From contig JALVLD010000179.1 of the NCBI GenBank assembly GCA_027033525.1, positions 1 to 6,957 on the forward strand: a DNA stretch of 6,957 bases, written 5' to 3'. The stretch's first letter is position 1; the number at the start of each line of letters is the position of its first letter. Positions 1 through 6,059 of the stretch are shown in pieces. The translations under genes and the position numbers were made by a program. The notes under the pieces were generated by a model. That model saw nothing but the letters and a program-made list of their open reading frames with translations. It did no database searches and had not been told where the DNA came from. This DNA is from Candidatus Dojkabacteria bacterium (lineage in GTDB: Bacteria; Patescibacteriota; Dojkabacteria; GCA-002793355).

Positions 1-1
1 G

Positions 2-940
2 TATAATTTTACGCATAAAAAAATAAAGCAAGCTGGGTGCAAATTTAAGATCACAGGGACAAAGGTATATACGGCTAGAGTAGGTAAAACTTATACAAAT
101 ACTGTGGCAGTGAAAGTGCATCCATACGCCATGGTAAAGATTGATTATTATAAATGTAAACCATTTACATTTTGGGATATTAGAACTTGGTTTGGGTGTG
201 TTGAGGAATTTGTGTCAAGAGAGAGCAAAAAAATCAGAGTTTATTATTTACTGGACAAGCATAATGCACGAGGGAAGCAAAAGGGGAACAATATTGTATT
301 TACGTGGTTGACTAATTCTTCTATTGGCAAGCAAGTCTATCTACGGTTTAAAGCAGTAGTTTGGTTAAAAGGAATGGGAATAGTTCGGAGCTGTTTAAGC
401 AAACAATTTAATGTAGAGGTCGTTTATGTTAATAAAAGGTTAGGTCCACCTTTAGCTTGGATATTTAGCAATACTAATGTATTAGTTAGTCAATGGTACG
501 GGTATACAAAATATGAGCATCCGCACACGGGGATAGATTTTGCAGTTTATAAAAGGCAAATTTATAGTCCCGCCGATGGTAAGATTATAGCTTTAGGTTA
601 TCATAAAAAAAGTGCGTGTTTTGGTGGAGGTTATTATGTAGGTATTCAACATTTAAGGAATCTTTATACTTTTTATTTTCATTTGCAAAATATTAAGGGA
701 TTACATAAATATCAAAAAATTAGGGCTGGTGCACCCCTTGCGGTCTCCGGTAATACAGGACGATATTTGTGTAGGCCCTTAGGGTACCATTTGCATTTTG
801 AGGTGCGTAAGTGTGTATCACCATGGTGTCATATGAATCCTGTTCCATATTTGAACGTAGATTGGCGCAAGATAAAAACAGCGACATATGGGAGGTATTG
901 GGGACGGTTGAGCGGTCAGAATCCGCATCCAGGTTATTAA
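2..940 (+). CDS. Secreted M23-family metallopeptidase with Ig-like domains, 5' partial
   Basis: The frame is open to the left edge, so about 312 residues are visible and the N-terminus, presumably with a signal peptide, lies outside. A GTG at 104 could be called a start, but the 34 codons before it encode a segment resembling the end of a PKD/Ig-like domain (AGCKFKITG, then NTVAVKV), so I treat the gene as partial. Numbering from the GTG: residues about 11-110 look like a second beta-sandwich domain ending in FNVEVVYV, and about 125-235 form the peptidase domain. All LytM/M23 zinc and catalytic positions are present: H141 and D145 in HTGID, H193 in YFHLQ, and H229 and H231 in HLHFEV. M23 enzymes cut peptidoglycan cross-bridges or stems outside the membrane; members lacking the zinc ligands act as activators, but here the ligands are intact. 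Eight cysteines are visible, which could form disulfides in an exported protein. The substrate is unknown. The family call is firm; the Ig-like reading is by pattern only. Confidence 0.88.
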   Translation, partial: YNFTHKKIKQAGCKFKITGTKVYTARVGKTYTNTVAVKVHPYAMVKIDYYKCKPFTFWDIRTWFGCVEEFVSRESKKIRVYYLLDKHNARGKQKGNNIVFTWLTNSSIGKQVYLRFKAVVWLKGMGIVRSCLSKQFNVEVVYVNKRLGPPLAWIFSNTNVLVSQWYGYTKYEHPHTGIDFAVYKRQIYSPADGKIIALGYHKKSACFGGGYYVGIQHLRNLYTFYFHLQNIKGLHKYQKIRAGAPLAVSGNTGRYLCRPLGYHLHFEVRKCVSPWCHMNPVPYLNVDWRKIKTATYGRYWGRLSGQNPHPGY

Positions 941-941
941 A

Positions 942-960
942 AATGCTTAGATAAAGTATT
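942..960 (+). other. Short hairpin between peptidase and membrane-protein genes
   Basis: AATGCTT (942-948) can pair with AAGTATT (954-960) across the 5-nt loop AGATA, giving seven pairs with one G-U. The stem is A+T-rich and is followed by AAAATAATAG rather than a T-run, so it is not a typical intrinsic terminator on the plus strand. It could modestly affect mRNA decay or translation between the two genes, or it may be chance in A+T-rich DNA. Confidence 0.25.
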
Positions 961-971
961 AAAATAATAGT

Positions 972-2006
972 ATGAAAATTTATCGGTTTTTGAAAAAATT
1001 TCCCCGGAATAGATATTTAGTAATAATTGTAGCTTTTTTGTTTGTATACGTATTAGTTTATATAGGAGCATGGTTAGTGCAAAAAAACAAAAATAGATCA
1101 CCAGATCGGGTCACAAATTCGGCCTTTAGATACGAGCTTTTGCAAAAACCAGAAGCAGATATGTATGTGGGTAGATTGAGAAGTAATATTATCTTTTTAG
1201 ACGAACATAAAACATCTTTAATTATTCACTCCCCTCAGCAGGAGCAGAAAATACCTTTAAGGCATCCGATTGGTAGTAATGCAGAGCTGGGAATTTTTTG
1301 TGGAGCGTTAATTGAGCTAAATTTTAACGAGATTTATGATTTTAGTCATAAAAGATTAAACCTTGGTTGCAGTGAAAAAACGAGTATGGATGTTTATTTA
1401 ATGGAGAATTATTTAATAGTGGGGTGTTTAAATTCTGACATTAAATCAGAAAATGATTGGGCATATAAGATAAAAGTTTATACAGGAGAAAATTGTCACG
1501 TTAGGAAATTAGATGATCTTAAAAAAGCAGTAGATTTAAAGTTGGTGCATACACAAACATTCCCGGAGAGTGTAGCACCTTTTACTGTAAAGGGTGATTA
1601 TATTTATTTTTCATCTATATCTCCCTTTTCTGCAGGAGAGAGTGTATATATACTTAATATTAAAACAAAGCAGTTAAAGTCCCTTAATTCAATAAGATTT
1701 GTACAATATGGCACTAATTTTGCAATGAAAAAAGACACTATAGGACTTTTAAATGGGGTTGAGTTTAAGCCAGTTGCTCACTTAAATGCGATTTATGATT
1801 GTTATTTGGGAATATTTGATAAAGCATTGTATGCAAAAAAACATGAAAGAAATTGGCAAGTGCTCTATGGGAGCGTAGATCAAGCCTTTTTAGAACTTTT
1901 AAATATGTATGTAAATAATTGTGATTTGATAAAACGGGTTTATTATGGTACAAATGTTATTGACATAGAGCTTAATAATGATATGATACTGAACATAGAG
2001 AATTAA
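972..2006 (+). CDS. Single-pass membrane protein of unknown function with beta-rich outer domain
   Basis: This 344-residue protein is not one I recognise. Residues 1-14 are basic (KKFPRNR), followed by a clear hydrophobic helix at about 15-36 and a polar stretch rich in K and N. That predicts an uncleaved signal anchor with the N-terminus inside and about 305 residues outside. The outer part alternates short beta-like strands and turns. Two stretches, about 140-170 (VYLMENYLIVG...YKIKVY) and 207-235 (GDYIYFSS...VYILNIKTKQL), resemble beta-propeller blades, but I cannot count blades with confidence. Six cysteines lie in the outer part. The ATG at 972 is chosen because it puts the basic residues just before the helix; no Shine-Dalgarno sequence is visible. 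It lies 31 nt after the M23 peptidase and 17 nt before secA, suggesting an envelope role, but position does not establish function. Confidence 0.85.
   Translation: MKIYRFLKKFPRNRYLVIIVAFLFVYVLVYIGAWLVQKNKNRSPDRVTNSAFRYELLQKPEADMYVGRLRSNIIFLDEHKTSLIIHSPQQEQKIPLRHPIGSNAELGIFCGALIELNFNEIYDFSHKRLNLGCSEKTSMDVYLMENYLIVGCLNSDIKSENDWAYKIKVYTGENCHVRKLDDLKKAVDLKLVHTQTFPESVAPFTVKGDYIYFSSISPFSAGESVYILNIKTKQLKSLNSIRFVQYGTNFAMKKDTIGLLNGVEFKPVAHLNAIYDCYLGIFDKALYAKKHERNWQVLYGSVDQAFLELLNMYVNNCDLIKRVYYGTNVIDIELNNDMILNIEN
1960..1987 (+). promoter_or_regulatory. Probable sigma70-type promoter for secA, inside the upstream gene
   Basis: A perfect -35 box, TTGACA (1960-1965), is followed after 16 nt by TATGAT (1982-1987), which matches the -10 consensus at five of six positions. 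TG at 1979-1980 stands one base before it, the extended -10 arrangement. Transcription would begin near 1994, leaving a leader of about 30 nt before the secA ATG. The elements lie in the last 16 codons of the membrane-protein gene, so secA could be expressed independently of the two genes before it. In A+T-rich DNA -10-like boxes are common, but the full TTGACA with the extended element makes this one stand out. Confidence 0.65.
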
Positions 2007-2018
2007 ATAACTATTTAA
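2003..2018 (+). repeat. A+T-only inverted repeat in the secA leader
   Basis: TTAAATA and TATTTAA (2003-2009 and 2012-2018) are perfect inverted copies around AC; a realistic hairpin has six pairs and the four-base loop AACT. The left arm covers the stop codon of the upstream gene (2004-2006). The right arm takes in the first two bases of the AAGGG tract before secA. With only A-U pairs it would be weak, so any effect on translation is speculative. Confidence 0.35.
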
Positions 2019-2023
2019 GGGAT

Positions 2024-4993
2024 ATGATTAGTTTGATAAAAAAATTAGTATCTTATAATGATAGACAAATCGCAAAGGCATTTCGAGTCGTTAAAAAGAT
2101 AAATGAATTAGAAAAAGAGGTTAGTAAGTTAAGTGACGAAGAATTAAGGGATAGTGCTAATTATTTTCGGGAAAAATTAGGTATCAATCTAAGACAAAAT
2201 AGACTTAATCCGGATTTATTATTAGAAACAGTTGACAGAGAAACGCGCCATAAAGAGTTAGAAAAAGAACGCAAGCAGTTAATGAGTATTTTGCCAGAGG
2301 CATTTGCAAGGGTAAGGGAAGTGGCGAAACGTGTTGCAAATCACAGACATTTTGATGTTCAATTAGTAGCTGGAATTCTTTTGGCGCAAAATAAGGTAAT
2401 TGAAGTCTTCACAGGGGAGGGGAAAACTAACGTAGCGCTGCTTCCAGCATTTTTGTATGGGTTAACAGGTCGTGGTGTGCATATACATACAGTAAATGAT
2501 TACTTAGCCAGGCGTGACGCAGAGTGGGCCGGACACATTCTTATGGCTTTAGGGTTAGAGGTTGCAGCTATTACACCTCAGGCTGCTTATAAAGTCGTGG
2601 ACGATAAAACTGCTTTAGCAGTTCATGGAGATACAATTAAGGGAGAGCTTGCTGCTAAAGACTTAACAAATATGTCTACGCTTAGAGGGACTAACCTTGT
2701 GGAGGTGTCTAAAAAAGAGGCTTATTTATCTGATGTTGTGTATGGGCAGGCCAGTGAGTTTGGTTTTGATTATTTGCGAGATAATATGGCACAAACTATA
2801 GAGGAAAGGGTTCAACGTTCGCGCTATTTTGCCATTGTGGATGAGGCTGATTCAATTTTAATTGACGAAGCACGTACTCCTCTTATTATTTCTATGCCAG
2901 ACCAACAATCGAGTGAGATATATAAGCGTTTTGCAGCTATAGCAAAAGTTTTAAGAGAAGAGGAGGATTATACGGTAGATGAAAAGACTCGTTCGGTTGT
3001 CCTTACTGAAGCAGGAGTTGCAACGGTAGAAAAAATGCTAAATACCCAAAATATCTGGGAAAACAATTTATATCTGCGACATATAACAAATGCTTTAAAA
3101 GCTAAAGCATTATTTAAAAAGGATAAGGATTATATTGTAAAAAATGGACAGGTGCTCATTGTAGATCAGTTTACAGGTCGTGTGCAACCAGGTAGAAGGT
3201 ATAGTGAGGGGTTACATCAAGCAATAGAAGCTAAAGAAGGAGTAGAAATTAGGCAGGAGAGCAAAACTTTGGCCACAATTTCGTACCAAAACTTCTATAG
3301 ACTTTACGACTTTTTAGCTGGCATGACTGGGACAGCAATGACCGAGGCAGAAGAGTTTAATAAGATATATAAGATTGATGTCGTTCGTGTACCTACATAT
3401 AAACCAGTGATTAGAGAAGATCATCCCGATGTAATATATAAGACTAAAGAAGCAAAATATAAGGCCATTGTTGAGGAGATTAAAAAGGTTCATGCAACGG
3501 GTAGGCCTATTTTAGTGGGTACAACATCTATAGATGTTTCAGAATTGCTTTCAGAGATGCTTAAGAAGGCAGGGATTCCTCACGAAGTTTTGAATGCTAA
3601 GCATCATGAAAAAGAAGCTAGAATCGTAGCTAAAGCAGGGCAAAAAGGTGCTGTTACTATTGCTACAAATATGGCGGGTCGTGGTACAGACATAAAGATT
3701 TCTGAAGAAGTAAAAAAACTTGGTGGGTTATATATTATTGGGACAGAAAGACATGAGGCTAGACGTATAGATAATCAGTTAAGGGGGCGTGCTGGTCGTT
3801 TAGGAGATCCAGGGGCTTCTAAGTTCTTTTTATCTCTAGAGGACACCTTATTGCGCGTGTTTGGGGGAGATCTCCTAAAAAACATATATAACAAGATTAA
3901 GATTCCAGATAATGTGCCCATAGAATCTAGATTTTTAAGTGGTGCTATACAACGCGCACAAAAGAAAATAGAATCAATGCATTTTGATATACGTAGACGT
4001 CTGGTCGAGTACGATGATGTGTTAAATAAACAACGTGACATTGTGTATGAATTACGTAGATTAATACTTGTTCTTTTAAAGCAGGAGCCTAAAGATGCAA
4101 AAGAATTATTACCAAAAGCCAGGCTAAATCCGTTTGAATTGTCTAAGGCCCAAACCGCGAGTATAGTTAATGCATTAAAGAGATATACTTTGGGTAGGCC
4201 ATATAATTTTGATCTACCTGTTGAGCTATGGGTTAAGAATATTATGACGCCCTTGCGTTTTTGGTTGCTTAAACAAATAGTAGAAAGGGTGAATCTATTA
4301 CTTGCAGGTATTACTACTCCAAATGGGGAGAATGATAAAGAGGCCATGCATTTTCTCCGTGAGTACATTGATACAATGCTTCCGGATCAGATATTTAAGC
4401 AAATACTTGCAAAGCTTAATTTAACAGAAAATAAGTTTTGGGAATCTTTAGGGCAGGATGGGATATATTTATATCAAATTCTTATCATAGCATATAGTTT
4501 GCAATTGGGTTTATTAAGAACAATTGACGACGTATTAAGATATATGCGTTTTATGTTGTTACAAACAATAGATTTCTTGTGGATGGAACATATAGACACC
4601 ATGGCTGACTTGCGTGAGGGGATTGGACTGCGAGGCTACGCTCAAAGAGATCCGTTAGTAGAGTATAAAAGGGAAGGTCGTCGTTTATTTGAGGAGTTTT
4701 TTGTAAGTATTAAAGACATGATTGCAAAAAGAGCATTTAGGATAGGAGTATTAAAACCAGAAGCAGTGGAGCATTCTATGGATAATTTAAGTTTTGGGCA
4801 TTCAGATGGGCCTACAGTAGGGGATTTGGTTTCAGGTAGGTTTGAGATTCCAGACAAGACTCAAGGGCAAGGACCAAAAATCGTACAAACAGATAAACCC
4901 CTAAAATTAAAGAAAGTTCCAGGTCGCAATGATCCTTGCCCGTGTGGTAGCGGTAAAAAATACAAGCATTGTTGTTGGCCTAAATATGGATAG
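2024..4993 (+). CDS. secA: Protein translocase motor ATPase SecA
   Basis: SecA binds SecYEG and drives unfolded preproteins across the inner membrane by ATP hydrolysis. At 989 residues it is longer than the 901-residue E. coli protein. Landmarks in order: N-terminal helix of the usual SecA type; Walker A FTGEGKT (129-135); VNDYLARRD (157-165); YG..EFGFDYLRDN (240-254); Walker B DEAD at 273-276 within IVDEADSILIDEARTP; GMTGTA (433-438); TNMAGRGTDI (548-557); motif VI QLRGRAGR (585-592) with R589 and R592; VEYDDVLNKQR (661-671); IGLRGYAQRDPLVEYKREG (867-885); and a C-terminal zinc-binding tail with C972, C974, C983 and C984, the SecB/lipid-binding type of SEC-C motif. Departures from very conserved positions are F129 (usually R, K or G), QAS at 242-244 (usually TNN) and L593 (usually Q). 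An extra segment lies at about 186-228 and the helical C-terminal half is enlarged. The start is set by the family N-terminus; AAGGG ends only 2 nt before the ATG. It is probably transcribed from the promoter at 1960-1987. Confidence 0.98.
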   Translation: MISLIKKLVSYNDRQIAKAFRVVKKINELEKEVSKLSDEELRDSANYFREKLGINLRQNRLNPDLLLETVDRETRHKELEKERKQLMSILPEAFARVREVAKRVANHRHFDVQLVAGILLAQNKVIEVFTGEGKTNVALLPAFLYGLTGRGVHIHTVNDYLARRDAEWAGHILMALGLEVAAITPQAAYKVVDDKTALAVHGDTIKGELAAKDLTNMSTLRGTNLVEVSKKEAYLSDVVYGQASEFGFDYLRDNMAQTIEERVQRSRYFAIVDEADSILIDEARTPLIISMPDQQSSEIYKRFAAIAKVLREEEDYTVDEKTRSVVLTEAGVATVEKMLNTQNIWENNLYLRHITNALKAKALFKKDKDYIVKNGQVLIVDQFTGRVQPGRRYSEGLHQAIEAKEGVEIRQESKTLATISYQNFYRLYDFLAGMTGTAMTEAEEFNKIYKIDVVRVPTYKPVIREDHPDVIYKTKEAKYKAIVEEIKKVHATGRPILVGTTSIDVSELLSEMLKKAGIPHEVLNAKHHEKEARIVAKAGQKGAVTIATNMAGRGTDIKISEEVKKLGGLYIIGTERHEARRIDNQLRGRAGRLGDPGASKFFLSLEDTLLRVFGGDLLKNIYNKIKIPDNVPIESRFLSGAIQRAQKKIESMHFDIRRRLVEYDDVLNKQRDIVYELRRLILVLLKQEPKDAKELLPKARLNPFELSKAQTASIVNALKRYTLGRPYNFDLPVELWVKNIMTPLRFWLLKQIVERVNLLLAGITTPNGENDKEAMHFLREYIDTMLPDQIFKQILAKLNLTENKFWESLGQDGIYLYQILIIAYSLQLGLLRTIDDVLRYMRFMLLQTIDFLWMEHIDTMADLREGIGLRGYAQRDPLVEYKREGRRLFEEFFVSIKDMIAKRAFRIGVLKPEAVEHSMDNLSFGHSDGPTVGDLVSGRFEIPDKTQGQGPKIVQTDKPLKLKKVPGRNDPCPCGSGKKYKHCCWPKYG

Positions 4994-5142
4994 TCTTTGG
5001 GTAGCGTGCAAGATAGATTATTTATTTTGTTGAGTTTACACATGTTTAGAGTTGCGGACAATGTAATAGCTCAAAAGGATGTTGCCTTAATACATTTTTT
5101 TTATTATACTTGAATTGTATGTTAGTTAAGAAGTACTAAAGG
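4994..5142 (+). other. Intergenic region between secA and the zinc-ribbon gene
   Basis: This 149-nt gap is the longest non-coding stretch in the window. Its right half holds the promoter at 5082-5110. I find no strong hairpin followed by a T-run after secA. The only T-run (5095-5102) falls in the promoter spacer, and its nearest stem, AAGG (5076-5079) with CCTT (5085-5088), is only four pairs and 6 nt away. Read-through from secA therefore cannot be excluded. I see no riboswitch or RNA gene in it. Confidence 0.5.
5082..5110 (+). promoter_or_regulatory. Probable sigma70-type promoter for the zinc-ribbon gene
   Basis: TTGCCT (5082-5087, four of six consensus bases) is separated by exactly 17 nt from TATACT (5105-5110, five of six). 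The spacer contains an eight-base T-run. Transcription would begin near 5117, about 26 nt before the ATG at 5143. It is the best candidate in a gap otherwise lacking signals. Confidence 0.6.
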
Positions 5143-5493
5143 ATGGCGTGTGCAAGGAAAATAAAGACAAGTGAGAAAAAATTCCGAGTACTTGTGTTGC
5201 AGTGTCCAGATTGCGGCGAAGAAAAGTTGTATGTTGTATTGTGTAACCATTGCGGCGAGACTCTAGAATACAAAGAAACACGACTGCTAACTCTTGCGGA
5301 GATAAAAAAGTTAATGTCTGAGGGCACAGAAATATATGGGGATATCAACGAAATTTTAGGAGAGGAAGCGGACGAATTTTCAATTGAGGGAGACGAGAAA
5401 AAGGTATCTGGTGGAGAAGAGTTAGAGGTAGGAGCTTTAGACGATTCAGAGTTAGATGATTTGTTTGATTCTGATGATTTAGAGCCTTTATAA
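5143..5493 (+). CDS. Small zinc-ribbon protein with acidic tail, function unknown
   Basis: This 116-residue protein has three parts. Residues 1-20 are basic (ARKIKTSEKKFR). Residues 21-37 hold two Cys pairs, CPDC (21-24) and CNHC (34-37), each followed by glycine: a compact treble-clef or rubredoxin-like zinc knuckle. Residues about 41-70 look helical, with LTLAEIKKLM. The last 44 residues contain about 19 Asp or Glu, ending in a run like DDSELDDLFDSDDLEPL. There is no signal peptide or membrane helix, so it should be cytoplasmic. I cannot assign a family. A zinc ribbon plus an acidic tail occurs in proteins that bind ribosomes, RNA polymerase or other basic partners, but that is only an analogy. 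The ATG at 5143 directly follows AAAGG, and it is preceded by its own likely promoter. The frame is open on the opposite strand too, but the cysteine pattern and promoter support the plus strand. Confidence 0.85.
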   Translation: MACARKIKTSEKKFRVLVLQCPDCGEEKLYVVLCNHCGETLEYKETRLLTLAEIKKLMSEGTEIYGDINEILGEEADEFSIEGDEKKVSGGEELEVGALDDSELDDLFDSDDLEPL

Positions 5494-5515
5494 ATTGCCA
5501 GATTTCCTATATAAT
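5487..5515 (+). promoter_or_regulatory. Possible promoter for tRNA-Val and the tsaE-tsaB genes
   Basis: TTTATA (5487-5492, four of six consensus bases) stands 17 nt before a perfect TATAAT (5510-5515). Transcription would begin near 5522, giving a tRNA 5' leader of about 9 nt for RNase P to remove. The -35 box overlaps the stop codon of the zinc-ribbon gene. The region is very A+T-rich, so a chance TATAAT is possible and read-through from the gene before is an alternative. Confidence 0.45.
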
Positions 5516-5530
5516 TATTAACATAATATA

Positions 5531-5604
5531 GGGCTCGTAGCTCAGCTGGCTAGAGCGCTCCGTTCACATCGGAGAGGTCACAGGTTCGAGTCCTGTCGAG
5601 CCCA
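5531..5604 (+). tRNA. tRNA-Val (anticodon CAC)
   Basis: A complete 74-nt cloverleaf can be folded by hand. The acceptor stem GGGCTCG/CGAGCCC has seven perfect pairs. The D arm is GCTC/GAGC with a nine-base loop containing GG. The anticodon arm is CTCCG/CGGAG around TTCACAT, placing CAC at positions 34-36 after T33. The variable loop is AGGTC, and the T arm is ACAGG/CCTGT around TTCGAGT. A35, C36 and discriminator A73 agree with known valine identity bases. It reads GUG codons. CCA is not encoded: A73 is followed by GGT, so the tRNA nucleotidyltransferase must add it. It sits between the zinc-ribbon gene and tsaE, and no terminator separates it from tsaE. As a GNN-decoding tRNA it is not itself a substrate for t6A, so its place next to tsaE is not a functional link. 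Confidence 0.97.
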
Positions 5605-5618
5605 GGTTTAAATCAGTG

Positions 5619-5637
5619 TGAAATCCTATGGATTTTA
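5619..5637 (+). promoter_or_regulatory. Hairpin with the tsaE start codon at its tip
   Basis: AAATCC (5621-5626) and GGATTT (5630-5635) are perfect inverted copies around TAT. A further G-U and T-A pair (5620 with 5636, 5619 with 5637) extends the stem to eight pairs. The ATG at 5628-5630 occupies two loop bases and the first base of the right arm. A competing longer pairing joins GTTTAAATC (5606-5614) to GATTTTAAAC (5631-5640) with one bulge, again leaving the ATG just inside. No Shine-Dalgarno sequence lies upstream. Effects on translation are inferred, not shown. Confidence 0.45.
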
Positions 5638-6056
5638 AACAAGTCCTTGAGTTTATGGGGCGTCAGTTAGATTCGTCTTTAAAACCTGTAATATTTTTTT
5701 TGGAAGGCCCTTTAGGGGCTGGAAAGACCTATTTAAGTCGTGCATTTTTAGAATCACTAGGTACAAAACAGAATGTGGTAAGTCCCACATTTATCATTAG
5801 CCGCGAAATAGATACTTTAGCAGGGAAAGCATATCATTTAGACTTTTATAGACTTCGCGAGCCAATGCAGGAAAACATCGAAGCAATTTTGGGGCAAGTA
5901 AATTTTTGGGAAATCTTACAAACGGCTGATATTGTCCTTATAGAATGGGGAGATTTATTGTATGATTACCTTAAGAACCAAGGGTTTAATTTGCCTATGT
6001 TTAAAGTTGTTATTCATACAAAGAAGGATAAACGGGACTATAAAGTGATACACTAA
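5628..6056 (+). CDS. tsaE: tRNA t6A biosynthesis ATPase TsaE
   Basis: TsaE (YjeE family) is the ATPase that works with TsaB and TsaD to transfer threonylcarbamoyl, made by TsaC, onto A37 of tRNAs reading ANN codons; it resets the TsaB-TsaD complex between rounds. The 142-residue length is normal. Visible motifs: Walker A GPLGAGKT (27-34, with K33 and T34), SPTF (52-55), the HLDFYRL segment (70-76) with conserved D72, and LIEWGD (104-109) with E106 and W107. The N-terminal strand VIFFLEG (21-27) fits the family, and no in-frame alternative start is needed. The gene begins 23 nt after tRNA-Val and ends 3 nt before tsaB, in the same frame. The start codon lies inside an inverted repeat, and no Shine-Dalgarno sequence is visible. 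Confidence 0.95.
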   Translation: MDFKQVLEFMGRQLDSSLKPVIFFLEGPLGAGKTYLSRAFLESLGTKQNVVSPTFIISREIDTLAGKAYHLDFYRLREPMQENIEAILGQVNFWEILQTADIVLIEWGDLLYDYLKNQGFNLPMFKVVIHTKKDKRDYKVIH

Positions 6057-6059
6057 AAT

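Noticed and set aside
104..106. GTG as the start of the M23 gene
   Set aside because: The frame stays open to the window edge, and the codons before the GTG encode a plausible end of a PKD/Ig-like domain. Starting at the GTG would also leave a secreted enzyme without a signal peptide.
942..960. Terminator after the M23 gene
   Set aside because: The hairpin is mostly A-T pairs and is followed by A-rich sequence on the plus strand. On the minus strand it would precede TTTAATAA, but no minus-strand gene is present to terminate.
972..2006. A SecM-like secretion monitor upstream of secA
   Set aside because: The upstream protein is a 344-residue membrane-anchored protein, and its C-terminus shows no arrest-peptide resemblance. 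secA also appears to have its own promoter, which does not fit the SecM arrangement.
3775..4368. A 197-codon open frame on the minus strand within secA
   Set aside because: It lies wholly inside a firmly identified secA, has no family motif and no start signals, and is explained by low stop density opposite the real gene. The same holds for shorter minus-strand frames at 1765-1953, 4642-4857, 4861-5061, 5136-5348, 5955-6143 and 6626-6871.
5074..5102. Intrinsic terminator for secA: AAGG/CCTT stem before an eight-base T-run
   Set aside because: The stem is only four pairs and is separated from the T-run by 6 nt. The T-run fits better as part of the spacer of the promoter at 5082-5110.
5531..6056. 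tRNA-Val as the target of the neighbouring TsaE pathway
   Set aside because: t6A is made on tRNAs reading ANN codons, with U36. This tRNA has C36 and reads GUG, so adjacency does not make it a substrate.
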